DNA of 64,000 nucleotides from Rattus norvegicus (Eukaryota > Chordata > Mammalia > Rodentia > Muridae), in assembly GCF_036323735.1 (NCBI RefSeq), contig NC_086032.1, forward strand, positions 46,431,335 through 46,495,334, read 5' to 3'. A model generated the notes under the pieces. The model made no database searches and was not told the DNA's origin. It was given only the letters and a program-made list of their open reading frames with translations. How positions within the stretch are numbered: the first letter of the stretch is position 1; the number at the start of each line of letters is the position of its first letter. This document shows, in pieces, positions 23,150 to 37,700 of this stretch. The translations under genes and the position numbers were made by a program.

Positions 23150-26100
23150 TTTTTCTGTGATTGAATTGCCTCACACAGGATGATATTTTCTATCTATTGC
23201 AATTGCCTATGAATTCCATCAAGTCATTGTTTTTGATAGATGAGTAGTACTCTTTTGTGTAGATGTACCATATATTTGGAATCAATTCCTCTGTTGATAG
23301 GTATGTGGATCCTTTCCAGCTTCTGGCTAGTATAATAAGGCTGCTATGAACACAGTGGAGCATGTGCCGTTGTTGTATGTTGGAGCATCTTTTGGGTATG
23401 TACCCATGAGAGATATAGCTGGGTCCTCAAGTAATGTAATGTCCAATTTTCTGAGTAACATCAAAACTGATTTCCAGAGTGGTTGTACCATTTTGCAATC
23501 CCACCAACAATAGAGGAGTTTTCCTCTTTCTCCACATACTTGCCAGAATCTACTGTCACCTGAACTTTTTATTGTAGCCATTCTCACCTGTGTTAGGTGA
23601 AATCTCAGGGTTGTTTTGATTTATATCCCTGATGAATAAAGTTGTTGAATGTTTCTTTAAATACCTTTTGACCATTGGATATCTTCAGCTGAGAATATTT
23701 TGTTTAGCCCTGTACCTCATTTTTAAAAGGTTTATTTGGCCCTCTGGAGTCTTACTTCTTTAGTTCTTTGCATATTTTGGATATTAGTCCTCTGTCATAT
23801 GTATGATTGGTAAAGATCTTTTCCCAAAATGTTGGTTGCCATTTTGTCCTAATGATGGGGTCTTTTGCCTTTGACAGAAGCTTTGCAGATCCCATTTGTC
23901 GATTCTTGATCTCAGTGCATGGACCATTGGTGTTTTGTTTAGGAAAATTTCCCCAGTGCCTATGTGTTTGAGACTCTTCCCCACCTTTTCTTCTACTAGT
24001 TTGAGTATATCTCGTTTCATGTGGAAGTCCTTGATCCATGCGCACTTAAGCTTTGTACATGGTGATAAGAATGGCTCAATTTGCACTCTTCTACATGGTG
24101 ACCTCCAGTTGAACCAGCACCATTTGTTGAAAATGCTATCTTTCTTCTATTGGATGGTTTTATCTCCTTTGTCAAAGATCAAGTGACCATAGGAGAGTGG
24201 GTTCCTTTTTGGGTCTTTAATTCTGTTCCACTGACCTATCTGCCAGTCTCTGTACCAATATCATATAGTTTTTATGACAATTGCTCAGCAATACTGCTTG
24301 AAGTCAGGGATGGTGATTCCACAAGAAGTTCTCTTATTGTACAGTATAGCTTTTGCTATAAAGGGGTTTTTGATATTCCAAATTAACTTGCATCTTGCTC
24401 TTCCTATCTCTATAAAGAATTGAGTAGGAATATTGAAGGGTATTCCATTGAATCTGTAGATTGCTTTTGGCAAAATGACCATCTTTAATATACTAATCTT
24501 GCCAATCCATGAACATGTGAGATCTTTCCATCTTCTGAGATTTTTCTCAATTTCTTTCTTCAGAGACTTGAAGTTCTTGTCAAACAGGTCTTTCACTTGC
24601 TTGGTTAAAACCACACCAAGATATTTTATTTATTTGGTACTATTGTGAAGGGAATCATTTCTTTAATTTATTTCTCAGCCTGTTTATCATTTGAGTAGAG
24701 GAAGGCTACTGATTCGTTTGAGTTAATTTTATACCCCGACACTTGGTTGAAGTTGTTTATCAGGTTAGGTAGTTCTCGGTGTAACTTTTGGGGTTTTGTA
24801 AGTATACCATCGTATTATCTCCAAATAATGATATTTTGATATCTTCCCTAACAATTTGTATCCGTTTGACCTCATTTCCCTATCTGATTGTTCTACCTAG
24901 GACATAGATTATTATATTGAATAAGTAGTGAGAAAGTGGGCAGCCTTGTCTTGTCCCCGATTTCAACGGGATTACTTCATCTTTCCATTTACTTTGATGT
25001 AAGCTACTGGTTTGCTGTATATGGCTTAAACTAGGTTTAGATATGTGCCTTGAGTTCCTGGTCTTTCCGGGACTTTTCTCTTCTTTATCATGAAGGGGTG
25101 TTGGATTTTTTCAAATGTTTTCTCAGCATCTAATGAAATGATCATGTGGTTCTTATCTTTGAGTTTGTTTATATAGTGGATTACGTTGATGGTTTTCCAT
25201 ATATTTAACGAACCCTGCATACCTGGGATGAAGCCTACTTTATCATGTTGGCTGCTTGTTTTGCTGTGTTCTTGGATTCGGTTTGCAAGAATTTTATTGA
25301 ATATTTTTGTGACAATATTCATAAGGGAAATTGGTCTGAAGTTCTCTTTCTTTGGTGGTTCTTTGTGTAGTTTTCATATAAGAGTAATTGTGGCTTCATA
25401 GAAGGAATTTGGCCATGCTGTCTGTTCCTATTTTCTGGTATAATTTAGACAGTATTGGTATGAGGTCTTCTGTGAAGGTCAGATAGAATTTTGCAGTGAA
25501 CACACTGGACCTCGGCTCTTTTTGGTTGTTGTAATGTCTCCCTTTCCATTTCTGATTTTGTTAATTTGGATATGAACTCTGTTACCTCTGGTTAGTCTGG
25601 CTAAGGGTTTAACTATCTTGTTCATTTTCTCAAAGAATCTGTTCCTGGTTTTATTGATTCTTTGTATAGTCCTTTTAGTTTCTACTTGGACGATTTCACC
25701 TCTAAGTAATTGTTTCCTCCCTTCTACTCCAGTTTTGTTGTTTCTTTTTGCTCTAGGCATTTTAGGTGTCCTGTGAAGCTGTTGATATACGTTTGCTCCT
25801 GGTTCTTTGTGCAGGCATTCAGACATATGAGTTTTGTGACTGACTATGTTGTCAATTTTGGAAAAGTTCCAGGAGGTGCTAAGAAGAAGGTATATCATTT
25901 TCATGTATGCTGGAATGTTCTATAAATATCTGTTATATCCATTTGTTTCATAACTTCTGTTAGTTTCTCTATATCTCTGTTTAATTTCTGTTTCCATGAT
26001 CTTTCCATTGATGCCAGTGGGTCTTGGAATCTCCCACTATTATCCTGTGAGGTGCAATGTGTGCTGTTAGCTTTCATAAGGTTTCTTTTATGAATGTAGG

Positions 26101-26500
26101 TCCCCTTGCATTTGGAACATAGATGCTTAGGATTGAGAGTTCATCTTCGTGTATTTTTCCTTTGATGAATTTGAAGTGTCCTTCCTTATCTTTTTTAAAG
26201 ACTTTTGGTTGAAAGTCAATTTCATTTGATATTAGAATGGCAACTCCAGATTGTTTCTTCAGGCCATTGGCCTGGAAACTTGTTTTCCAGCCATTTACTC
26301 TGAGGTAGTGTCTATCTTTGTCTCTGAGGTGTGTTTCCTACATGCAACAAAATGCTGGATCTTCTTTAAGTATCCAGTCTGTTAGTCTATGTCTTTTTAT
26401 TGGGGAATTGAGTCCATTGATTTTGAGAGATATTAAAGAATACTAATTGTCGCTTCCTGTTATTTTCCTTGTTAGAGGTGGAATTATGTTTGCTAGTCTC
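23150..26500 (-). pseudogene. L1 ORF2 remnant (endonuclease, RT, C-terminal region)
   Basis: Fragments on the minus strand include an endonuclease end with SHKTHMSECLHKEPG near 25,840, the pre-RT block at 25,479-25,700, RT palm sequence at 25,026-25,322 (QHDKVGFIPGMQGSLNIWKT and MIISLDAEKTFEKIQHPFM) and C-terminal blocks at 24,285-24,614 and 23,784-24,086. The sequence where the FADD motif should lie (near 24,810) is altered. Stops and indels divide it into at least six frames. Confidence 0.83.
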
Positions 26501-26524
26501 TCTTTTCATTTCATTGCAAGGAAA

Positions 26525-27544
26525 TTATATTCTTGCTTTTTGTATGGTGTAGTTTCTCTCCTTCTGTTGGAGTTTTCTGTCTAGTATCCGTTGTAGTGCT
26601 GAATTTATAGAAAGATATAGTGTAAATTTGGTTTTTTCATGCAATGTCCTGGTTTCTCTATCTATGTTTCTTGAGATTATTGCTGGATATATTGACTTGG
26701 GCTGACACTTGTGTTCTCTTAGGATCTGTATGATATCTGTCCAGGATCTTCTGGTTTTCATAGACTCTAGTGAGAACTCTCGTGTAATTCTTATAGATCT
26801 TATAAGTCACTTGACCTTTTTCCCTTACTGCTTTTAATATTCTTTCTTTGTTTTGTGCATTTGGTGTTGTAACTAGTATGTGATGGGAGGAATTTCTCTT
26901 CTTGTCCAATCTATTTGTAGTTCTGTAGGCTTCTTGTATGTTTATGGGCACCTCTTTTTTTATGATAGGGATGTTTTCTTCTATAATTTTGTTGAATATA
27001 TTCACTGGCCCTTTACGTTGGGAGTCTTCACTTTCTTCTATATCTATTATCCTTAGGTTTGATCTTCTCATTGTGTCCAGGAATTCCTGTATGTTTTTGG
27101 CTAGGAGCTTTTTGCATTTTACACTATCTTTGACAGCTGTGTTAATGTTTTCTATGGTATTTTCTGCCCTGAGATTCTCTTCTGTCTCTTATATTCTGTT
27201 AGTGATGTTTGTATCTATGACTCCTTGTCCTTCCTTAGGTTTTTTATATCCAGGTTTAACTCACATTGTACTTTCTTTATTGTTTCTATTTCCATTTTCA
27301 ATTCCTTTACCTGTTTGGCTGTGTTTTCCTGTAATTCTCTCAGGGATTTTTGTGTTTCCTCTCTAAGGGCTTCTACTTCTTTACTTCTGTTTTCCTGCAT
27401 TTCTTTAAGGGAGTTCTTCATGTCTTTCTTAAAGTCTTCCATCATTGTCATAAAATGTGATTTTAAATATAAATCCTGCTTTTCTGGTATGCTTGGATAT
27501 CTGGTATTTTCTTTGGTGGGAGAACTGGGCTCTGATGATGCCAA
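26525..27544 (-). pseudogene. L1 ORF1 remnant, best preserved copy in the window
   Basis: The frame from 27,544 starts with MASSEPSSPTKENTRYPSIP, the usual ORF1 N-terminus, then a coiled coil (EMQENRSKEVEALREETQKS). It is interrupted near 27,215. The frame at 27,071-26,658 carries the RNA-recognition part starting MRRSNLRIIDIEESEDSQ and the NRLDKKRNSSHHI block. The 26,761-26,525 frame gives the C-terminal domain ending near FTLYLSINSALQRILDRKL. Two frame breaks separate the three parts. Confidence 0.85.
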
Positions 27545-28368
27545 GTAGGTTGGTTTCTGTTGCTTAGTTTCCTGTGCTTGTGTCTAGCCATTGGGTTGTC
27601 TCTGGTGTTTGCTTGCCTTGCTGTTTCTGAGAGTGACTTGACCCTGCTGTAGGCCTCTCTGTCAGCACTCCTGAAAAACTGTTTTACTATTTTCTTTCAG
27701 TCTTGCCTGAGAACAGGTGCATGAGTTCAGGTGTGTCAGCATTCCTGGAGACTGTCTTCCAGTCTGGGCGTGAGCAGGAATTAAAGCGTCCTGCCCCTTA
27801 TTGCTCCTAGGTCCTTGCACCCATCTGGCACAGTTGGTAATATGCAATTCTCTCTTGAGTCTGGACTGAGGGCAGAGGGTAGTCTCATGTGACTTCTCAG
27901 GAGTATCCACACTTCTGAGGTTCTAGTTCTCTCCCCCATTGGATTTGGGTGCAGGGAGCTCTTTGGCCAGTTCAATTCAGTCCTGGGCACAGACCAGAAC
28001 TGTGGGTACCACCGGCTGTCTGTTCCTGTCTCCCTGTGTCCAGAAGCACTGTGTAGTTTCCCCTTGGACTATGGATGTGGACAGAGGTGTGCAGAGTTTG
28101 CAGTCTGTCCTACAGTCTCAGGATGTCTGCATTCCTGAGTGGTCAGATCTCTTCCCTGTGGGATTTGTGTATATTCAGCCTTTAAACATATTCTTTTCCT
28201 TAAATTTTTTTCTTCTTTTTCTATGAACTCAGAATAACTGTGTCTTCTGCCTAATTGTCACTTCTCAGTCCCTCTGCAGAATCTGGTATTTTACTCCTCA
28301 TTTGCAATGTTCACTCCAATAATATTTGTTGGCCTGACACCCTGACACATTACTCAAGATTTTTTGGC

Positions 28369-28790
28369 AGCATGTCCCATGTTCTACAATAGGGGTGAGG
28401 TGTAAATCCCAACGTTTATATTTACACTAGTAATTTTTTCTCATCCTTTCAAAAATTCAAGATAGAATTTAGTTTCTTAAAAAGACTCTTATCTTATAAT
28501 AATAAATCTTTTTTATTATATTGTATATTTTTGGGTTATGTGTGGGGTTAAGCTTATTTGTCAAAGTATGTCTATTGAGATTAGAACATGATTAGTTTGA
28601 ATCAGTTCTCTTCTTTCATTATGTTCTGGGGATTAAACACTGGCGGGTAAGCTTGATACAAGGTGCCTTTACCCTCTAATCCATCCTGCCAACACTTCGG
28701 GTATTTCTTTTGACTAGTGTCTTTGTAGCTCTATTTCTGTAGTCCGTTATACTTTCTGTACATAGATTTATAGATCAATCCTCTAGTGAA
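28369..28790 (+). repeat. Innermost left arm of the inverted duplication
   Basis: Reverse complement of 29,375-29,813, with several percent differences and small indels. Matching landmarks include catgtcccatgttctacaat, gatagaatttagtttcttaa and agatcaatcctctagtgaa. It contains an antisense tRNA-type SINE-like piece (about 28,570-28,710). With the partner it could fold into a hairpin with a 584-base loop. Confidence 0.88.
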
Positions 28791-28976
28791 GAGTGAACAG
28801 TGATTTGTTGTATGTTTTTGTCGATTATCATATTTGAAACATTAATGATAATAAACTGAGCTTATCATTAATAAAATGAAAAACTAGCTACTGCCAAAAG
28901 ACCAAATTATATTGTTTATTTTTAATGAACATAGCACAAATCAAGGTATGGTTTACATAAAAATGTCTACTGGACT

Positions 28977-29155
28977 GCTGGTGAAATGACTAAGGGGTTA
29001 AGGGTCTGCTGACTGTTCTTCCAGAGGTCCTAAGTTCAAATATCAGCAACATGGTGACTCACAACCATCTGTAATGAGATGTGATGTCCTCTTCTGCTTT
29101 GTCAGAAGACAGCCAGAGTGTACTTATACATAATAAATAAAAATGACATCTGGAT
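28977..29155 (+). mobile_element. B2 SINE
   Basis: A tRNA-derived head (ctgctggtgaaatgactaag, tgactgttcttccagaggtc, taagttcaaatatcagcaac) is followed by the B2 body (catctgtaatgagatgtgatg, cttctgctttgtcagaagac) and an A-rich ataaataaaa tail. It is about 180 bases and diverged by perhaps a tenth from the typical form. It lies in the apex spacer. Confidence 0.88.
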
Positions 29156-29164
29156 ATACAAAAG

Positions 29165-29250
29165 GCCAGGCTGAACTTGATCTCACAGAGGTCCATGCAC
29201 CTCTGTCTTTACAGTGCTGGATTTAAAAGTATACATGTCTATGTTCTACA
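29165..29250 (-). mobile_element. B1 SINE fragment, antisense
   Basis: The ggccaggctgaacttgatct, cacagaggtccatgcacctc and cagtgctggatttaaaag blocks match the antisense left half of B1. It is truncated at both ends. Confidence 0.7.
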
Positions 29251-29374
29251 CCATTGAGACAATGTTACAAATTTAAAATTCACATGTTTTTTCTTGAGAT
29301 ATTTGACTTTGACCTTCACTGAGCAGTATGGTATCTCTCTCACTCTTGCATGTTCACTGGCAGTGTGTTCCATG

Positions 29375-29813
29375 TTCACTAGAGGATTGATCTATAAAAT
29401 CTATGTATGGAAAGTATAATGGACTACAGAAATAGAGCTGCAAAGACGCTAGTCCAAAGATATATTGAAAGTGTTGGCAGGATGGCTTAGAGGGTAAAAG
29501 CACTTTGTATCAAGCTTACCAGCCGGTGTTTAATCCCCAGAACAACATGAAAGAAGAGAACTGATTCAAACTAATCATGCTCTAATATCAATAGACATAC
29601 TTTGACACATAAGCTTAATCCCAAACATAACCCAAAATATGTACAGAAATATACAATATAATAAAAATGTACATTTATTATTATAAGATAATAATCTTTT
29701 TAAGAAACCAAATTCTATCTTGAATTTTTTGAATGGATGAGAAAAAAATTGCTAGTACAAATATAAACATTGAGATTTATACCTCATTCCTATTGTAGAA
29801 CATGGGACATGCT
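29375..29813 (-). repeat. Innermost right arm of the inverted duplication
   Basis: Partner of 28,369-28,790. It contains, in sense orientation, a tRNA-type SINE-like sequence at about 29,465-29,580 (gcaggatggcttagagggta, then tgtttaatccccagaacaac), a B2/B3-related form. It passes directly into the antisense L1 3' end at 29,814. Confidence 0.85.
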
Positions 29814-30358
29814 AAATTTTTGTAATTTTTTATTGGATATTTTATGTATGCTTCAAATGTTATTCCCTTTCCTGGTTTCCTGCCATAAGGCCCATATCTC
29901 ACCTCACTCTCCTTACTCTATGAGGGCTTTCCTCCTCCCCAATCAGGCCCCTTTCCATCCCCCCTGATATTTCCCAACACTGGGAGTCCAGCTTTGGCAG
30001 GAACAAGGGCATTTCCTTTCCGTAGTGCCCAACAAGTCCATCTTCTGCTACATATGCAGCTCAAGCCATGGATCTATCCATGTATAGCCTTTGGGTTGTG
30101 GTTTCATCCCTGGGGGCTCTGGTTGGTTGGTATTGTTGTTCTTATAGAGTTGCAAGCCCCTTCATCTCCTTCAATCCTTTTTCTAATTCCTCAAATGTTT
30201 ACCGCATTCTCAGTTCAATGGTTTGCTGCTAGCATTCACCTCTGTATCAGTCATGCTCTGGCTGTGTCTCTCAGGAGACAACTATATCAGGGTCCTGTCT
30301 GTATGCGCATCATGGGTTCATTAATCTTTTCTAGTTTTGGTGGGTGTGGGTATATGTG

Positions 30359-30389
30359 GTGTGTGTGTGTCTCTGTGTGTGTGTGTATG

Positions 30390-30432
<43 letters not shown>
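30359..30432 (+). repeat. (GT)n and (AT)n microsatellite
   Basis: Alternating gt then at units in the antisense L1 3' UTR, at the place where the left copy has only a short catatatacacatat. It directly precedes the displaced inverted fragment at 30,433-30,612. Confidence 0.9.
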
Positions 30433-30612
30433 TGTATACTCATAGAATACTCATAGATTAAGGGGAGCAAGGTGAGATAGGGGCCTTATGGCAGGACACC
30501 AGGAAAGGGAATAACATTTGAAATATATATAAAAATATCAAATAAAAAATTACAAAAAATTAGGTGTTTTAGAAATCTTTTAACGTGTAAAACAGGTAAT
30601 ATTCATCATAAG
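30433..30612 (+). repeat. Inverted fragment of L1 3' end plus unique flank inside the right-arm L1
   Basis: Unlike the surrounding L1, which is antisense, this piece matches 17,018-17,190 in the plus direction. It includes the L1 tail (aataaaaaattacaaaaaat) and about 50-75 bases of the unique 3' flank (gtgttttagaaatctttta, gtaaaacaggtaatat). That flank otherwise exists only in the left arm, so it is a relic of sequence once present in the right arm. Confidence 0.8.
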
Positions 30613-30839
30613 TAAATAGAATAGCCTTTCCTTCAGTCACTGCTCAAAACTTTGTCTAGAAATCCCCATCTATGAATATTTTTTCCCCATTTTAGGAAGC
30701 ACTGAAGCATCCACAAGTTAGTCATCCTTCTTCTTGAGCTTCATGTGGTCTGTGAATTATATCTTGCATAATCCAAGTTTTTGAGCTAATACCCAATAAT
30801 CAGACAGTATAAACCATTTTTGTTTTTCTGTAACTGGGT

Positions 30840-34980
<4,141 letters not shown>

Positions 34981-34999
34981 AGAAATTTCTTTTCTGGTC

Positions 35000-35680
35000 C
35001 TGTGTATTTGGAATCTTGTATGATTATTTTATATTCCTGGGTGTCTCTTTCTTTAGGTTAGGGTTGTTTTCTCCTATAATTTTGTTGAAGAAATTTACCG
35101 GCTTTTAAAGTGGGAGTCTTCACTCTGTTCTAATCCTATTATGCAGAGGTTTGATCTTCTCAGTGTGTCATGGATTTCCTGGATGCTTTGTCTTAGGAAC
35201 TTTTTCTATTTTACATTACTATTGAAGGTTTTGTCAATGTTTTCAATGGTATCTTCTGCCCCTGAGATTCTCTCTTCTATCTCTTATATTCTGTTTATGA
35301 TGTTTGCATTTGTATCTATTGATCTCTCTCCTTGGATTTCTATCTCCAGGGTTATCTCCCTTTGTGCATTTTACTGTTTCTATTTCCATTTTTAAATCCT
35401 GGGGGGTTTAGTTCAATACTTTCACCTGTTTGGTTGTGTTTTCCTGTAATTCTTTAAGAGACTTTTTGTGTTTCCTCTTTAATGGCTTCTAGTTGTTTAT
35501 CTGTGTTATTCTGTATTTCTTTAAGTGCTTTATTTATGTCTTTCTTGAAGTCCTCTGTCATCATCATGAGATGTGAGTTTAAATCCAAATTGTACTTTCC
35601 CTGTATGTTCAGATGAAGAGTATTTGATTTTGTGGGAGAGCTAAACTCCAATGATTCCAAGTAGTCTTTGTTTCTGTTGC
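35000..35680 (-). pseudogene. L1 ORF1 remnant, right arm copy
   Basis: Antisense ORF1. The minus-strand frame 35,903-35,454 contains the N-terminal part with LESLEFSSPTKSNTLHLNIQ and the coiled-coil start EDFKKDINKALKEIQNN. The RNA-binding part lies near 35,150-35,000. It is colinear with the left copy but lacks the nested L1 found there. Broken by frameshifts. Confidence 0.78.
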
Positions 35681-35863
35681 TTAGGTTACTGTGCTTACAT
35701 CTTGCCATCAGTTTGTCCCTTGTGTTATCGTGTCTTGCTGTTTCTGACAGTTGATTGACCATCCTGAGGGCCTGTGTGTCAACACTTTTGTGGATTTGTT
35801 TTCTTTCGGCCTGATATGAGAACAGAAAGCTGCTCCTTGGTTTGTGTGAACTGAAGTATCCAT

Positions 35864-36370
35864 TGTGGGAGCCGTATTGGATTTGGCCTGGTTGCTTTGT
35901 CATTGTTTGGCCTTAGTCTTAGATTGTAGGATCAAAAGCCTCTCCCTGTAATTTACGGTACAAGAAGTTTACATTCATGGAATGTTTTCAGCTGGAACAA
36001 GACCCTTCTGGGTCTCCAGCAGGGTTTGACCCCTGCTGAGCCCTGCCCTTGCATGTGGAAGCTTTTTGTTCCCAACTGGGAACAGTCTGGCCAGGTACTT
36101 CTCACCTGAGTCAGAATTAAGCTGGTCTTCCTGGTTATTTCCCTAATTTATTCAGGCCACATAGTCAGTCCTTTGTTACCAAAGTCTCAGCCAGGGTTCC
36201 CCACTGTGCTTGGCAGATACCTGCTAAGTGGTGTTCTTTGGATATATAGTTTGGTCAATAAAGAAACCAGTAGCTCTCTTCCTCTTGTGGTGGAATAACC
36301 TGTGTGTGTGTTTCTTTCATCCAACAGGCTTTCGCCGGATTCTCCTACCATGTCGGTGCTGGCGCCAACA
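35864..36370 (+). mobile_element. Solo LTR, class II (ERVK-like)
   Basis: A 507-base LTR starting TGTGGGAGCCG and ending GGCGCCAACA, with a TATA-like ggatatatag and an AATAAA signal (ggtcaataaagaaac near 36,255). The 6 bases before it are atccat and the 6 after are ctccat, a one-mismatch target-site duplication of the length usual for class II ERVs. It interrupts the antisense L1 5' UTR. No internal sequence follows, so it is a recombined solo LTR. The same family occurs at 58,259-58,774. Confidence 0.85.
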
Positions 36371-36654
36371 CTCCATGTCGGTTGTTTGGTGAGAAGAGTT
36401 AGTCTTACCTCTGCTCTCATGTGTGTAGGCACTCCTGACGACTGTCTTTCAAGTCTTAGTGCAGGCAAAAACCAGAAGTTTCCTACCCCTGACTGCTCTT
36501 TGGTCCCAGTGCCCATAGGAAACAGAGGCCACTAGAAGGCTTCCTCTTGGTCCGAAATGTGGGCAGAAGTTGTTGACTCATCTGAGCTCAGGATTGTCTG
36601 CACTTCTGAGGTTATAGCTGTCTCCCCTTGAGATTTGGGTGCAGGGAGTTGTGG

Positions 36655-37113
36655 TGAAAGAACATAAACGGGGAGCCACATCTCTCACTCCAATCGTGGG
36701 ATGGGGTGCCCCCAGGAATCACGAGTAGCCATCTTGATGTAACAGCAGGAGGTAGCTTTTATTAACGAGATCCCGGGTCTTAGCGGGATCCCGGGTCAAC
36801 ACGTATCCCACACAAGAGACAGAGGAATTGACCCCGAGCTTCCAAACTCGGGGGTTTATATAGGGGCATTCACGTGGTTACACATGATTGGTCAATTCAA
36901 ATGGTGCACAGTACTTTCGGCGTGAAATTACATCAGCAAGGTGTACATGCTCTCTAGCAGCTCGGCAGGCAGGTAGGGTGGCTCATCTCACTCAGGGGGG
37001 TGAAGGAAGGGGAGGGGGTGGTCAATGTCCTTGGGACTGATAGCTGGTTTGGCAAGTCCTATCTCTAATACCCTCTCAGGCACATCCTAACTTTTTGAAA
37101 TTTTAATTCTTCA
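36655..37113 (-). repeat. 3' LTR of ERV-B
   Basis: On the minus strand it begins TGAAGAATT and ends TTCTTTCA. A TATA box lies at 36,855-36,862 and a polyadenylation signal (antisense tttatt) at 36,758-36,763. It is 10 bases shorter than the 5' LTR because the gctacagatg segment is missing. The R/U5 side has the self-complementary cgggatcccggg elements. Confidence 0.92.
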
Positions 37114-37134
37114 TTCCCCACTTCCTTTTGGGAG
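37114..37134 (-). other. Polypurine tract of ERV-B
   Basis: Minus-strand reading gives aaaaggaagtgggga immediately before the LTR start TGAAG, the expected primer for plus-strand DNA synthesis in gamma-type retroviruses. Confidence 0.8.
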
Positions 37135-37700
37135 TAGTCCTAATCTTAGAACTACATGGAGAACTCAGCTTCATCTAGCATAACAGCTTGGTATTGTTGT
37201 CTTAACATGAGGATTCTAATCTGGACACTATCCAAGTCTATACACCAAGGTCATGTTTAGCTTTTAGAACTTCTAAACTTATACAGACTGTGATCCCTGA
37301 GGCACAGTCTCAAGAAGTATTAGGAGTACTAACATATGTAATGTTACATCATTTGTAATGGAAATCAAGCCTATCCCCACACCCAGGACAAACATGACTG
37401 AATTTCCCTCTAGGTCCCAGCTCTCAGCCCCAACAGCTAGTACACGGCTGGTGAGGGCTGAGAATTGACAGCTGTCAGGGTGGTCAGCAGCACCAGGTAT
37501 GGTCCTTTCCAGCGAGGCTCGAGTGTCTGGGCTCAGTGTAGCTGCAGTCTCCTGGAACTGATGACTGATGAGATGTCTCAGGGTTCTCCGGGGCATAGGC
37601 TGCTGTCAGCTGTGAGCAGATTTCTTTCTGTATCACCTGTAGGTCTTTTAGCCTGGCACACAAATCATTATTACTACGGCACTATGACGTGTTGGTTCAG
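37135..37700 (-). pseudogene. env relic of ERV-B
   Basis: A minus-strand frame (37,596-37,279) corresponds to the same post-integrase region as ERV-A 51,370-51,790, including LETVPQGSQSV near its end. Most of the transmembrane-subunit region is absent, because the sequence goes quickly to the polypurine tract. No intact surface or membrane protein can be made. Confidence 0.6.

Larger units (their letters stand above)
22385..28195 (-). mobile_element. Nearly full-length L1, antisense, inactive
   Basis: Minus-strand order: 5' UTR (about 28,195-27,560), ORF1 (27,544-26,525), ORF2 (about 26,500-23,150) and 3' UTR with tail (23,150-22,385). At 5.8 kb it is the most complete single L1 of the window, but ORF2 is shorter than the usual 3.8 kb and both ORFs are broken. 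It is part of the block missing from the right arm. Confidence 0.88.
2680..28790 (+). repeat. Left arm of a large imperfect inverted duplication
   Basis: Reverse-complement matches to 29,375-56,870 occur in mirrored order across this arm. Examples are ccatgtcttggtgcccaaca near 2,700 against its complement near 56,825, the junction near 5,515 against 54,017, and catgtcccatgttctacaat at 28,371 against 29,793-29,812. In roughly the first 300 aligned bases I count about 18 differences, near 6%. The arm includes 17,116-28,368, which has no counterpart in the right arm, and a left-only L1 at 11,728-12,591. The homology crosses L1 ends into non-repeat flanks, so shared L1 content alone does not explain it. 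Confidence 0.85.
28791..29374. other. Spacer at the apex of the inverted duplication
   Basis: About 584 bases with no inverted partner. It contains a B2 SINE (28,977-29,155), an antisense B1 piece (29,165-29,250) and AT-rich unique DNA. No gene is seen. Confidence 0.8.
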
